The position numbers were made by a program, and so were the translations under genes. Below the pieces are notes generated by a model, which made no database searches, was not told the DNA's origin, and was given only the letters and a program-made list of their open reading frames with translations. A stretch of DNA of 64,000 nucleotides from Lentzea atacamensis (GTDB lineage Bacteria; Actinomycetota; Actinomycetes; Mycobacteriales; Pseudonocardiaceae): the NCBI RefSeq assembly GCF_003269295.1, contig NZ_QLTT01000009.1:62001-126000 (forward strand), given 5' to 3'. Below, piece by piece: positions 45,054 to 54,095 of the stretch. How positions within the stretch are numbered: the stretch's first letter is position 1; each line of letters opens with the position of its first letter.

Positions 45054-45899
45054 GTGCATACGGTGTCCGTGCTCAGCCTCAAGGGAGGCGTCGGCAAGAC
45101 GACGGTGGTGCTCGGCCTCGCCTCGGCCGCTCTCCGTCGCGGCGTCCGCACGCTTGTGATCGATCTTGATCCGCAGTGCAACGCCACGTCGACGCTGGAG
45201 CCAGAGGAGTCCAAGGCGAGCATCTACGACGTCCTGCAGGACCCGTCCGAGGAGAACCTGGAACAGGCGATCCGCCCGAGCAGGTGGGGCGACGGCATCG
45301 ACGTGCTGTCCGGGTCGGAGGACGCCGAGCTGCTCAACCACCCGGATCCGAACGAGTCGCGGCTGCACCGGCTCAAAGACGCGTTGCGCACGCTGCGGGA
45401 CATGTACGACGAGTTCCCGTACCACCTCGTGCTGCTCGACTGCCCGCCGTCGCTGGGCCAGCTGACCCGGTCCGCGCTGGTGGCGGCCGACCGCGCGCTG
45501 CTGGTCACCGAGCCGACGATGTTCGCGGTGGCCGGTGTGCAGCGGGCGTTCGAGGCGGTGCAGAACGAGCGCGAGAGCAACAACGCCGACCTGCAGCCGC
45601 TGGGCGTCGTGGTGAACCGGGTGCGGCCGCGGTCGCACGAGCACCAGTTCCGCATCGACGAGCTGCGCGACATCTTCGGGCCGCTGGTGATGCCGGTGGC
45701 GCTGCCGGACCGTCTCGCCGTGCAGCAGGCCCAGGGCGCGTGCATGCCGATCCACGAGTGGGGCACGCCGGGCGCGCGCGAGGTGGCGCTGGCGTTCAAC
45801 CTGCTGCTCGCCCGCATCCAGCGCATTTCGCGGAGCAGACGCCGCGCCGTGCACCAGGACTTCGACGACGACGAGATCCAAGAGGCGGTGGATGCCTGA
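45054..45899 (+). CDS. Orphan ParA/MinD-family ATPase
   Basis: 281 residues from GTG 45054, with TAGAGT (45042-45047) 6 nt upstream and no Shine-Dalgarno, so probably leaderless. The deviant Walker A is LKGGVGKTTVVLGLASAAL (about 9-27), Walker A' IDLDPQCNATSTL and Walker B VLLDCPPSLGQLTRSAL. There is no parB or cargo gene nearby; the downstream neighbour is a DNA glycosylase overlapping by 8 nt. It probably positions some cellular cargo rather than the chromosome. Confidence 0.9.
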   Translation: MHTVSVLSLKGGVGKTTVVLGLASAALRRGVRTLVIDLDPQCNATSTLEPEESKASIYDVLQDPSEENLEQAIRPSRWGDGIDVLSGSEDAELLNHPDPNESRLHRLKDALRTLRDMYDEFPYHLVLLDCPPSLGQLTRSALVAADRALLVTEPTMFAVAGVQRAFEAVQNERESNNADLQPLGVVVNRVRPRSHEHQFRIDELRDIFGPLVMPVALPDRLAVQQAQGACMPIHEWGTPGAREVALAFNLLLARIQRISRSRRRAVHQDFDDDEIQEAVDA

Positions 45900-46653
45900 G
45901 GGCGACACCGTCTTCCTGGCCGGCCATCGGATGAACGAGGCACTGGCCGGGAAGACGCTGCGGCGCGGCGAGCTGCGTCACCCTCGGCTGTCCACACTCG
46001 ACCTCGCCGGGCTCGACGTGCTCGGCGTGCGCACGTACGGCAAGCACATGTTCACGCGGTTCTCCGACGGCAACAGCCTGCGCAGCCACTTCCGGATGGA
46101 CGGCGCGTGGCACCTCTACCGGCTCGGCGAGCGCTGGCGTCGTCCCGCCCACCAGGCCCGCGCGGTGCTCGAGGTGGACGACCGGCAGGCCATCGGATTC
46201 GCGTTGCACGACATGGAGTTCGTCCCGACCTCTCGCGAAGACGAGCTGATCTCGCACCTGGGACCCGATCTGCTTTCCCCGGACTTCGACGCCGCTGAGG
46301 CCGTTCGGCGGTTGACGGAAGACCATTCACGACCTATTGGTCTCGCATTGCTGGATCAACGCGTGATGGCCGGCGTCGGCAATCTCTACCGCGCGGAAGT
46401 GTGTTTCCTGCTGGGTGTGCTGCCGACGGCACCTGTGTCATCTGTGGACGCGGCGCGTGCGGTTGCGTTGTCCCGCAAGCTGTTGCAGGCGAACCAGTGG
46501 CGGCCCGAACAGATCACCACGGGTGACCGTCGCGTCAAGCACTACGTTTTCGAGCGCACCGGTAAGCCGTGTTTGCGTTGCGGCACAAGGGTCCGATCGG
46601 GCGAGTTCGAGACAAGATTTGTGTACTTCTGCCCAAAATGCCAGTCCGGTTGA
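45892..46653 (+). CDS. Fpg/Nei-family DNA glycosylase (endonuclease VIII type)
   Basis: 253 residues starting MPEGDTVFLAGHRM; P2 and E3 are the catalytic residues. The H2TH region is LLDQRVMAGVGNLYRAEVCFL. A C-terminal zinc finger has Cys pairs CLRC and CPKC. The PEGD start and the finger point to the Nei2-type actinobacterial branch, which removes oxidised pyrimidines and cleaves abasic sites. It overlaps parA by 8 nt. Confidence 0.92.
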   Translation: MPEGDTVFLAGHRMNEALAGKTLRRGELRHPRLSTLDLAGLDVLGVRTYGKHMFTRFSDGNSLRSHFRMDGAWHLYRLGERWRRPAHQARAVLEVDDRQAIGFALHDMEFVPTSREDELISHLGPDLLSPDFDAAEAVRRLTEDHSRPIGLALLDQRVMAGVGNLYRAEVCFLLGVLPTAPVSSVDAARAVALSRKLLQANQWRPEQITTGDRRVKHYVFERTGKPCLRCGTRVRSGEFETRFVYFCPKCQSG

Positions 46654-46685
46654 ACCGGGACGGTCTCCGGGCCGTGTCCTCCGAC

Positions 46686-47924
46686 ATGGCGGTAAATCTG
46701 GATGCGCTGCGCCCCGGCTTCACCGACGACCCGTACTCGGTGCTGAAGAGCCTGCGCGAAGCCGGTCCCGTGCACCGGGTCGAGACGCTCGGCGTGCCGA
46801 TGTGGCTCGTGACCCGCTACCCCGACGTGCGCGCCGCACTGGACAACCCGCTGCTGTCCTCGCACGGCTCCGCGCTCGCCGAACCCCTGCGCGGCCATCC
46901 GCACTTCGCCTCGTGGTGGTTCGGCGACCTGTCGGACCACATGATGAACAGCGACGCCCCCGACCACACCCGCCTGCGCCGCGCGGTGTCGAGCGAGCTC
47001 ACCACGCGCCGCATCACCGCCCTGCGGCCCCGCATCGAGCAGCTCGCGGCATCGCTCGCCGACTCCTTCGCCGACTCGGGCGGCTGCGACCTGATCGCGG
47101 ACTTCGCGGCGCCGCTGCCGATCACCGTGCTGATGGAGCTGCTCGGCGTGCCGGCCGTCGACCAGGAGAACTTCCGGTACTGGGCGGACGTGGTCACCGG
47201 CCTCGCGGACGGCGACGCCTCCTCCGCGCGTGAAGAGGCGTCCGGCTACCTCCGCGACCTGGTGGTCCACAAGCGGACGTCCGGGGACAACGACCTCATC
47301 GGGGCTCTGGCGCGCGCCACGGGCGAGGCCGCGCTGACCGACGGCGAGCTGGCGTCGCTGGCGTTCCTGTTGCTCGTGGCCGGCTACACGACCGCCGTCG
47401 ACCTGGTCGGCAACGGCGTGCTGGCGTTGTTGCGCAACCCGGAGCAGCTGGAACTGCTGCAGCGCTCGTCTTCACTGCTGCCCGGCGCCATCGAGGAGTT
47501 CCTGCGCTTCGACGGCCCGACCTCGCACGTGCTGCGCTTCGCCGCGCAGCCGGTGACGATCGGCGGCGTGCAGATCCCGGCGGGCGACGTCGTGCTGCTG
47601 TCGCTGGCATCGGCCGAGCACGACAGCGCGCGCTACCCGCGGGCGGACCAGCTCAACATCGAACGGGCGGACCGCCAGCACCTGGCGTTCGGTCACGGCA
47701 TGCACTTCTGCCTGGGCGCGCCGCTGGCCCGGCTGGAGGGCGAGGTGGCGTTCCGGACGCTGCTGTCGCGGTGCGCCGGGCTGACGCTCGACACCGCGCA
47801 GCCGCTGGGCTGGCGGGTGTCGCTGGGCAGCCGGGGGTTGCGGGCGCTGCCGGTGACGTTCCGGACCAAGCCGGCCATGCCGCTGGACGAGCAGGCAACG
47901 ATCAAGGTGCCGAAGCCGTCCTGA
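46686..47924 (+). CDS. Cytochrome P450
   Basis: 412 residues from ATG 46686 (a GTG 15 nt upstream is the alternative). The I-helix segment is LLVAGYTTAVDLVGNGVLAL, the ExxR is EEFLRF, and the heme-binding loop is FGHGMHFCLGAPLARLEG with its Cys. It is soluble and of the class I bacterial type. No ferredoxin or biosynthetic cluster is adjacent, so it needs external redox partners and its substrate is unknown. Confidence 0.95.
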   Translation: MAVNLDALRPGFTDDPYSVLKSLREAGPVHRVETLGVPMWLVTRYPDVRAALDNPLLSSHGSALAEPLRGHPHFASWWFGDLSDHMMNSDAPDHTRLRRAVSSELTTRRITALRPRIEQLAASLADSFADSGGCDLIADFAAPLPITVLMELLGVPAVDQENFRYWADVVTGLADGDASSAREEASGYLRDLVVHKRTSGDNDLIGALARATGEAALTDGELASLAFLLLVAGYTTAVDLVGNGVLALLRNPEQLELLQRSSSLLPGAIEEFLRFDGPTSHVLRFAAQPVTIGGVQIPAGDVVLLSLASAEHDSARYPRADQLNIERADRQHLAFGHGMHFCLGAPLARLEGEVAFRTLLSRCAGLTLDTAQPLGWRVSLGSRGLRALPVTFRTKPAMPLDEQATIKVPKPS

Positions 47925-47963
47925 CTGGCGTAACGGCGTTGCCGGAAGTCGGCAACCATCTGC

Positions 47964-48530
47964 GTGAGCCAGCCAATGACCGTTCCACCTCCAGTCCATC
48001 CACCACCGGTCGCCCCGGCGGCACGTGAGTTCGAAGCCGTGTACCAGGCCGAGTTCGACGTGGTGATGGCGTACTTCGCCCGCCGCACCGCCGACCCGCA
48101 GACCGCCGCCGACCTGACCGCGGACACGTTCGTCGCCGCCATCACGTCGTTCGGCACGTTCGACCGCACGAGAGGCACCGCGCGGTCCTGGCTGCTGGGC
48201 ATCGCCCGCCGGGTGTTCGCCCAGCACTGCGAGACCGTCTCTCGCGGTCGGGACGTCGTCGTGCGCATGAACGGGCGCCGGGTGCTGTCCGGTGACGAGA
48301 TCGACGACCTGGTCGGGCGCATCGACGCCGAGCGGAAGGGCCGTGAGCTGGTTGCCGCCATGGCCTCGTTGCCGGCGCTCGACCGCGAGGTGGTCGAGCT
48401 CGTCGACCTCGTGGGCATGACACCGAAGGAAGCCGCGGCCGTGCTGGGCGTCTCGTCCGGCGCGCTGCGGATCAGGCTCTTCCGGGCTCGCGGCAAGATC
48501 CGCGACCTGGCTCCAAAGGGGGACCGATGA
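47964..48530 (+). CDS. ECF RNA polymerase sigma factor
   Basis: 188 residues from GTG 47964. Region 2 is FEAVYQAEFDVVMAYFARRTADPQTAADLTADTFVAAITSFG with RSWLLGIARRVFAQHCE; region 4 is LPALDREVVELVDLVGMTPKEAAAVLGVSSGALRIRLFRARGKIRD. Its stop overlaps the next ATG (ATGA), so it is coupled to a membrane protein that may be its regulator. Confidence 0.92.
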   Translation: MSQPMTVPPPVHPPPVAPAAREFEAVYQAEFDVVMAYFARRTADPQTAADLTADTFVAAITSFGTFDRTRGTARSWLLGIARRVFAQHCETVSRGRDVVVRMNGRRVLSGDEIDDLVGRIDAERKGRELVAAMASLPALDREVVELVDLVGMTPKEAAAVLGVSSGALRIRLFRARGKIRDLAPKGDR

Positions 48531-49045
48531 GCTTCAAGGACAACCTTTTGCAGGACCTGATGAGTGAGCACGGGCCTGCGCTGGCCGAGCTGCCCGAGCA
48601 GCGGACCAGGCGGTCCGCGCGACCGGTGCTGGCGGCGGCAGGGGTGCTGGCGGTCGCGGGGGCCGCCACCGTGGCGCTCACGACCGGTGGCAACGCTCCG
48701 GAGGCGTACGCGGTCACCAAGAACCCCGACGGCAGCGTCACGGTGACCATCCGGGACATCAAAGGAGCCGACGCGGCCAACGCCAAGCTGCGCGAGTACG
48801 GCATCCGGGCCGAGGCGGTGCCGATGTCGACGACCTGCGCGGAGCTGGACGAGAGCAAGATCGGCACCTTCGTCGCCGTACCGCGCATCACGGACGGCTC
48901 GGTGACCATGGCGCCGAACGACGTGCCTGAGGGGTACACGGTGCTGCTGGGCATCTCGAACATGCCGAACAGGGGCAACGGGCTCGGGTTCACCGGGCCG
49001 ATCCGCAACCCCGCGCCAGACTGCCTGCGTGAGGTCGGCAACTAG
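48527..49045 (+). CDS. Membrane protein coupled to the ECF sigma factor (possible anti-sigma)
   Basis: 172 residues. A short cytoplasmic N-terminus (MSFKDNLLQDLMSEHGPALAELPEQRTRRS) precedes one transmembrane helix (VLAAAGVLAVAGAATVALTT, about 34-53) and an extracytoplasmic domain of about 115 residues with DGSVTVTIRDIKGADAANAKL and two Cys. The arrangement (sigma gene, 4-nt overlap, N-in membrane protein) is that of ECF/anti-sigma pairs. No zinc anti-sigma HxxxCxxC motif is present, so the role is inference. Confidence 0.65.
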   Translation: MSFKDNLLQDLMSEHGPALAELPEQRTRRSARPVLAAAGVLAVAGAATVALTTGGNAPEAYAVTKNPDGSVTVTIRDIKGADAANAKLREYGIRAEAVPMSTTCAELDESKIGTFVAVPRITDGSVTMAPNDVPEGYTVLLGISNMPNRGNGLGFTGPIRNPAPDCLREVGN

Positions 49046-49094
49046 GAACAGAGGACCGCGCGCCCGCCCTGAACTGCCGTTATAGGGTGGGCGC

Positions 49095-50072
49095 GTGGTC
49101 TACAAGCAGGTGGTTCGCAGGGCGTTGTTCGGGATGCACGGCGGCGACGCGGAGCGGGTCCACGAGACCACGCTCAACGTCATGGCCCGGCTGAGCCCGC
49201 TGGCAAGGTTCGCGCGCAACCAGAACAACCCGCGCACGGTCTTCGGCGTGCGGTTCCCCAACCCCGTCGGGCTCGCGGCCGGACTGGACAAGGACGGACG
49301 CGCCCTGCCCGCCTGGGCCGCGCTCGGGTTCGGGTTCGTCGAGGTCGGCACGGTCACGTGGCACGCGCAGCCGGGCAACCGCAAGCCGCGGCTGTTCCGG
49401 CTCCGCGAGGACGAGGCGATCATCAACCGGATGGGCTTCAACAACGCGGGTGCGCAGGCCCTCGCGCGCAAGCTCGACCAGACCACGCTCAGGGCGCCGC
49501 TGGGCATCAGCCTCGGCAAGTCCAAGATCACGCCGGTCGAGGACGCCGTCCAGGACTACCTGAACTCGCTGAACGCACTGAAGGACCACGGCGACTACTA
49601 CGCGATCAACGTCAGCTCCCCGAACACGCCGGGACTGCGCAGCCTGCAGGACAAGGGCGCGCTCACCGAGCTGGTGCAGGCGCTCACGCGGGCGACGGAC
49701 AAGCCGATGCTGGTCAAGATCGCGCCGGATCTCACCGACGACGCGATCGAAGAGGTCATCCAGGTGTGCCTGGACAACGGTGTGAAAGGCCTCATCGCCA
49801 CGAACACGACCCTCGGCCGTGAGGGCCTCAAGAGCGTCCACCGCGACGAGACTGGCGGCCTCAGCGGCAGGCCGCTCACCCAGCGCGCGAACGACGTCGT
49901 CCGGTTCATCACCAAGAACAGCGAGCTGCCGGTCATCGGAGTCGGTGGCATCGCCAGCGCGGACGACGCCAAGCGCATGATCGACGCCGGCGCGAGCCTC
50001 GTGCAGATCTACACCGGGTTCATCTACGAGGGACCGGGGCTCGTCACGAGGATCAACCGCGCACTGCGGTGA
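49095..50072 (+). CDS. pyrD: Quinone-dependent dihydroorotate dehydrogenase PyrD (class 2)
   Basis: 325 residues from GTG 49095; TAGGGT lies at 49083-49088, 6 nt upstream, with no ribosome site. The N-terminal membrane-associating helices (VVRRALFGMHGGDAERVHET) identify class 2. FMN and substrate segments NPVGLAAGLDKDGRAL, INRMGFNNAG and INVSSPNTPGLRSLQ (catalytic Ser) and the C-terminal GVGGIASADDAKRMIDAGASLVQIYTG are intact. It oxidises dihydroorotate in pyrimidine synthesis. It ends 3 nt from the convergent uracil permease. Confidence 0.97.
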   Translation: MVYKQVVRRALFGMHGGDAERVHETTLNVMARLSPLARFARNQNNPRTVFGVRFPNPVGLAAGLDKDGRALPAWAALGFGFVEVGTVTWHAQPGNRKPRLFRLREDEAIINRMGFNNAGAQALARKLDQTTLRAPLGISLGKSKITPVEDAVQDYLNSLNALKDHGDYYAINVSSPNTPGLRSLQDKGALTELVQALTRATDKPMLVKIAPDLTDDAIEEVIQVCLDNGVKGLIATNTTLGREGLKSVHRDETGGLSGRPLTQRANDVVRFITKNSELPVIGVGGIASADDAKRMIDAGASLVQIYTGFIYEGPGLVTRINRALR

Positions 50073-50075
50073 CCT

Positions 50076-51347
50076 TCAGCTTCGGCGAGCGGCCCGCAGC
50101 CAGCGCATGACCGGGTGCAGGATCACGACGAGCAGCGAGCCCCAGACCATGCCGCCCATCGACAGGTCGCCGATCTCGATGGTCAGGTCGCCGACACCGG
50201 CCACCAGCGCGGCGCCGCCGACCATCGCGTTCACCGGGCTCGTCAGGTCGACGCCGCGGTCCATCCAGATCCGGACGCCGATGAGCACGATCAGGCCGTA
50301 GAGCACCAACGTGCAGCCGCCCAGCACACCTGCCGGGATGGTCCCGAACAGCGCGATGGCCTTCGGGGAGAACGCCAGCGCCGCGGCGAGCACACCGGCG
50401 AACGCGAACGCCGCCGTCGTGTAGACGCGCGTCACGGCCATGACGCCGATGTTCTCGGAGTACGTCGTCGTCCCCGCTCCACCGCCCAGTCCGGACAACG
50501 CGGTCGACAGCCCGTTCGCGATGATCGCGTCGCCCGCGCTGCCGTCGAGGTTGCGGCCCGTCAGCGCCGCGACGGCCTTCACGTGGCCCACGACCTCGGC
50601 GACCAGGACGATCACGACCGGCAGCATCAGCAGCACCACGGACGGCCGCAGCTCCGGCTGGTGCAGCTGCGGCAGGCCCACCCACGCGGCGTCGCGCAGC
50701 GCGTCGAACTTCTCCCTCGGGACGGCACCGAACGCGAGGCCGCCCAGCCAGACCGCCACGAAGCCCAGCAGGATCGAGAACCGGTACAGCAGGCCGCGGC
50801 CCAGCACGCCCGCCAGCAGGATCACCACGGTCGTCAGCGCGGCCAGCAGGGGCTGCCTGGCGAAGTTCGAGGTGGCCTGGTGCGAGAGGTTCAGGCCGAT
50901 GATGATCACGACGGCGCCGGTGACGACCGGCGGCATGACCGACTCCAGCAGGCGCACGCCGAGCGCCTTGACCGCGATGCCGACGACGATCACCAGCAGG
51001 CCGGCGGCGACGACGCCACCCAGCTGGGCGGCGATGCCCTGTTCGCGGGCGGCGACGAGAGGCGCGACGAAGGCGAAGGACGAGCCCAGGTAGCTCGGGA
51101 CGCGGTTCTTGGTGATCACCAGGAACAGCAGCGTGCCCAGGCCCGAGAACAGCAGCGTGGTGGCGACGGGGAGGCCGGTGGCGGTAGGGACGAGCACCGT
51201 CGCACCGAACATGGCGACCAGGTGCTGCACTCCGAACCCGATGGTGAGCGGCCAGCTCGCCCGCTCCTGCGGTGCAACGGTTTCACTGTCGGTGATCCGA
51301 CCGTCCCCGTGCACGGTCCACAACGCCAACGCACTGCCTCCCGGCAA
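50076..51347 (-). CDS. NCS2-family uracil/xanthine permease
   Basis: 423 residues with about 14 hydrophobic segments. Family signatures include WPLTIGFGVQHLVAMFGATVLVP near the N-terminus, PSYLGSSFAFVAPLVAA and NGLSTALSGLGGGAGTTTYSENIGVMAVTRVYTT, the last matching uracil transporters of the UraA type. It is a proton-coupled nucleobase importer. Its convergent pairing with pyrD links salvage and de novo pyrimidine supply. The first residues are uncertain. The 148 bp upstream hold no gene. Confidence 0.92.
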   Translation of the reverse strand: MPGGSALALWTVHGDGRITDSETVAPQERASWPLTIGFGVQHLVAMFGATVLVPTATGLPVATTLLFSGLGTLLFLVITKNRVPSYLGSSFAFVAPLVAAREQGIAAQLGGVVAAGLLVIVVGIAVKALGVRLLESVMPPVVTGAVVIIIGLNLSHQATSNFARQPLLAALTTVVILLAGVLGRGLLYRFSILLGFVAVWLGGLAFGAVPREKFDALRDAAWVGLPQLHQPELRPSVVLLMLPVVIVLVAEVVGHVKAVAALTGRNLDGSAGDAIIANGLSTALSGLGGGAGTTTYSENIGVMAVTRVYTTAAFAFAGVLAAALAFSPKAIALFGTIPAGVLGGCTLVLYGLIVLIGVRIWMDRGVDLTSPVNAMVGGAALVAGVGDLTIEIGDLSMGGMVWGSLLVVILHPVMRWLRAARRS

Positions 51348-51495
51348 CCCAGCCGGGTTCCCGCTGCCCGGCCCCGGAATCCTGCCACGCGATGTAGTGG
51401 CTACGGCTAGATAACGGTCTGATAATCACACGATTGCTGTAAAGATCTCCAGGGGGAACCGCCTAATAGGCCCGCGCGACTACCCAACGTCACCC

Positions 51496-52317
51496 TCAGT
51501 AGGCTGAATAGCCTGACACGTCTCGCATCGCAGACGCGAGACCGGCCATGTGGTCCGTGGCGTCGTCGAGCACCTCACGCGGATCCTGGAACGCCGTGCT
51601 CGCCGCCAGCGCCTGACCGGCGGCCGCCACCAGCGAACAGTAGCGGTCCACGCCGTCCGCCAGTTGGATTCTGAGCACGCGCACGCCCTCGACCAACGGC
51701 GCGCGCTCCAGCGGCGGGGCGGTGTCGCGAGCGCGCTCCACGGCCTGAAGCTGCGCGGACACCGAGCGGATGGCTGCGGAAGCCTCCTGGGCGGTCTGCC
51801 GGGCGTGCTGTACGGACTCGGTCGGCATCGACGTGAGCGTCGGCGAGTCGAGCTGACGCAGCAGCTCGTTCATGGCGTCCTCGGCCTCGTGCAGCTTCTC
51901 CATCGGAACGCGCGCCGCGGAGATGTGCGCGGGCAGTGGCGGCCTGGGCGGTGGCGGTGGAGCCAGCTCGAGCCGTCGGCGGGCCGCGCCCAGCTCACGC
52001 AGCTTGAACCCGCTGCGGACGGCGAGCAGTCCGGGCACGGCGGCACCGATCGTCCCGGAGACGGCGGCCCACGTGCCGAGCACGCCGGTGTAGCCGAAGA
52101 CGGCGAGCGTGCCGAAGATCGTGATCAGCGCCAGCCAGAACGTCAGCACGGCGTTGGTGCGCTTGCGCTTGCGTTCCAGCTTGGCGCGCGGGTCGTTCCA
52201 CTTCTGCAAGCGGTAGCGCGCCTGCTCGGCCAGCGGGTGGCCCTGGAGCGACGCACCCAACTCGTTGACGACCTTGCGGACGATCTCGTTGTTGGGACGG
52301 TTTCTCCAGGGCTCCAT
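51496..52317 (-). CDS. pspM: Phage-shock envelope stress protein PspM
   Basis: 273 residues from ATG 52317; an upstream extension is an Arg-rich shadow of pspA. It has an N-terminal NELGASLQGHPLAEQARYRLQKWNDPRAKLERKRKR segment, two transmembrane helices (about 53-72 and 77-94), a Pro-rich hinge and a helical C-terminal domain. Position downstream of clgR and pspA matches mycobacterial Rv2743c (PspM), which tethers PspA to the membrane. No PspN homologue follows. Confidence 0.85.
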   Translation of the reverse strand: MEPWRNRPNNEIVRKVVNELGASLQGHPLAEQARYRLQKWNDPRAKLERKRKRTNAVLTFWLALITIFGTLAVFGYTGVLGTWAAVSGTIGAAVPGLLAVRSGFKLRELGAARRRLELAPPPPPRPPLPAHISAARVPMEKLHEAEDAMNELLRQLDSPTLTSMPTESVQHARQTAQEASAAIRSVSAQLQAVERARDTAPPLERAPLVEGVRVLRIQLADGVDRYCSLVAAAGQALAASTAFQDPREVLDDATDHMAGLASAMRDVSGYSAY

Positions 52318-52354
52318 GATCACCTGCTGACTCCTCCTGCCCCGATGCCCAGTT

Positions 52355-53206
52355 CTAGCTCTGAGCCGGCGGGACCTGCTGCTGCGTGGTCTTCTGCTCC
52401 TGCTGGACGCGCTGCGCGATCTCGGCCTGGATCTGCGCCGCGGCGCTGTTGCCCGCGGTGACCTGCGGCGGCGTGCTGGCCTGGCCACCGTGCATGGACG
52501 CACGGATCTGCTCCAGCCGCGACGAACCCGCGAGCTGCGTGGTCGAGGCCTGCACCTCGAGCATGCGGCCCTGCACCGAGTTCTGGGCCAGCTCCGCCGA
52601 CCCCACCGCGGTCGCGTAGCGCTTCTCGATCTTGTCGCGGACCTCTTCGAGCGACGGCACGTTGCCCGGCGCCGCGAGCTCGCTCATCTGGTTCAGCGAG
52701 GCGGAGACCTGCTCCTGCATCTTCGCCTGCTCCAGCTGGCTGAGGAGCTTGGTGCGCTCGGCGAGCTTCTGCTGCAGCATCATCGCGTTGCGCTCGACGG
52801 CCTGCTTGGCCTGAGCGGCGGCCTGCAGCGACTGGTCGTGCAGCGTCTTGAGGTCCTCGATGCCCTGCTCGGCCGTCACGAGCTGGGTGGCGAAACCCTG
52901 TGCGGCGTTCTCGAACTGCTGGGCCTTCTGCTCGTCGCCCTTCGAGCGCGCCTCGTCGGCGAGCACGAGCGCCTGACGCGCGGAGGCCTGCAGCTTCTCT
53001 ACGTCGCCGAGCTGCCGGTTCAGCTTCATCTCCAGCTGACGCTGGTTGCCGATCACGGCCGCGGCCTGCTGAGAGAGCGCCTGGTGCTGACGCTGCGCCT
53101 CCTCGATGGCCTGCTGGATCTGCACCTTCGGGTCAGCGTGCTCGTCGATCTTGGACGAGAACGCCGCCATGAGGTACTTCCAGAACTTCACGAACGGACT
53201 GGCCAT
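52355..53206 (-). CDS. pspA: Phage shock protein A (PspA/IM30 family)
   Basis: 283 residues, almost entirely coiled coil from about 22 to 225. The N-terminal amphipathic helix FVKFWKYLMAAFSSKIDEHADP binds stressed membrane, and the PspA heptads (QQAIEEAQRQHQALSQQAAAVIGNQRQLEMKLNRQLGDVEKL) are typical. A Gln/Ala-rich tail ends the protein. It stabilises the membrane under stress. A GGAACC/CGATGG pair (53281-53276 and 53257-53252, 18-bp spacing) upstream resembles a SigE-type promoter but is only suggestive. The 53207-53519 stretch has no gene. Confidence 0.95.
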   Translation of the reverse strand: MASPFVKFWKYLMAAFSSKIDEHADPKVQIQQAIEEAQRQHQALSQQAAAVIGNQRQLEMKLNRQLGDVEKLQASARQALVLADEARSKGDEQKAQQFENAAQGFATQLVTAEQGIEDLKTLHDQSLQAAAQAKQAVERNAMMLQQKLAERTKLLSQLEQAKMQEQVSASLNQMSELAAPGNVPSLEEVRDKIEKRYATAVGSAELAQNSVQGRMLEVQASTTQLAGSSRLEQIRASMHGGQASTPPQVTAGNSAAAQIQAEIAQRVQQEQKTTQQQVPPAQS

Positions 53207-53519
53207 CTCCTACGCCTGCCTTCTCGGTGCCGGTGTTGGATCCATCGTCTCAATTGTGCGTCGGCGGTTCCACCAACCTGGGGAGATATCCGGGAACACC
53301 CTGACCCACCCCGGGACTTAGGAGTACACGCCTGACGACGTGCCAATCCTGCCCGCACCCGCGCCCGAGGACGCGGTGACCCAGCGTGCTGTGGCCAAGC
53401 CGTTGCCTGCCGTCCGGCACGCTGCCGTCGTTGTCAGTTGAACGTGCGAACGGCCGTTCTTGTTGCAGACCGTCACGTGTCGGGGGCCACAGCGCAGGGC
53501 CGGGCAGCCGAATGCGAGC

Positions 53520-53549
53520 GGCCCCGCTCGCCTCTGGGCGAGCGGGGCC
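53520..53549 (-). terminator. Terminator after clgR
   Basis: A perfect 13-bp stem, GGCCCCGCTCGCC (53520-53532) with its complement (53537-53549), around a 4-nt loop. It starts 15 nt past the clgR stop. A T-run is lacking, as is common in high-GC actinobacteria. It would uncouple clgR from pspA transcription. Confidence 0.75.
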
Positions 53550-53564
53550 GGCAACGACGTGTGG

Positions 53565-53993
53565 TCAAGCTGCGACGACTGCCTTCGGCGGCTCGCCGAT
53601 CTTGCTCGTGAGCCTGTGCGTGAGCATCGGCTGCAGCCGCAGGTCGGACAGGTCGTCCGAGAGCGTGGTCGGCAGCACGCGGCCACCCTCCAGCTTCCCG
53701 CGCTCGTGCGCCGAGCGGCCGTCCGGAACGGTGTCCGGCACCGTGTCGGGCGTCTGCTGAACGGCGCCGATGTCGGAGGCGACGTGGTGCAGCAGCTCGG
53801 ACAGCGGCAGGTCCAATGCTTCACAGATGGCCGCGAGGAGCTCGCTGGACGCCTCTTTGCGGCCGCGCTCCACCTCGGACAGGTACCCCAGGCTCACGCG
53901 GGCGGTCCGAGAGACCTCGCGCAGCGTGCGGCGTTGGTTGGTGCGGGCATGGCGAAGCCGATCACCGATCGCCTCGCGTAGCAGCACGGTCAT
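53565..53993 (-). CDS. clgR: ClgR-type XRE transcriptional regulator
   Basis: 142 residues from ATG 53993. The XRE helix-turn-helix (about 5-65) contains IGDRLRHARTNQRRTLREVSRTARVSLGYLSEVERGRKEASSELL. The C-terminal half has QTPDTVPDTVPDG and ends PKAVVAA, an Ala-rich tail of the kind that makes ClgR a ClpP substrate. It activates clp protease genes and, in mycobacteria, the adjacent pspA-pspM genes. A candidate ClgR site lies upstream of its own promoter. Confidence 0.92.
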   Translation of the reverse strand: MTVLLREAIGDRLRHARTNQRRTLREVSRTARVSLGYLSEVERGRKEASSELLAAICEALDLPLSELLHHVASDIGAVQQTPDTVPDTVPDGRSAHERGKLEGGRVLPTTLSDDLSDLRLQPMLTHRLTSKIGEPPKAVVAA

Positions 53994-54068
53994 CGCGCGC
54001 CTCCTTCCGGCCGGCCGTGTCCCTACGTTACCGATCGACACCGACAACGGGCAGTGACTTCCGAACAC

Positions 54069-54085
54069 GTCCGCCAAGGGCGAAC
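54069..54085. promoter_or_regulatory. Candidate ClgR binding site upstream of clgR
   Basis: On the minus strand GTTCGCCCTTGGCGGAC fits GTTCGC-N5-GCG, the ClgR operator core, with an imperfect dyad. It lies 76-92 nt before the clgR start, in the gap after pncC, and suggests autoactivation. Confidence 0.6.
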
Positions 54086-54095
54086 GAACGCGAAG

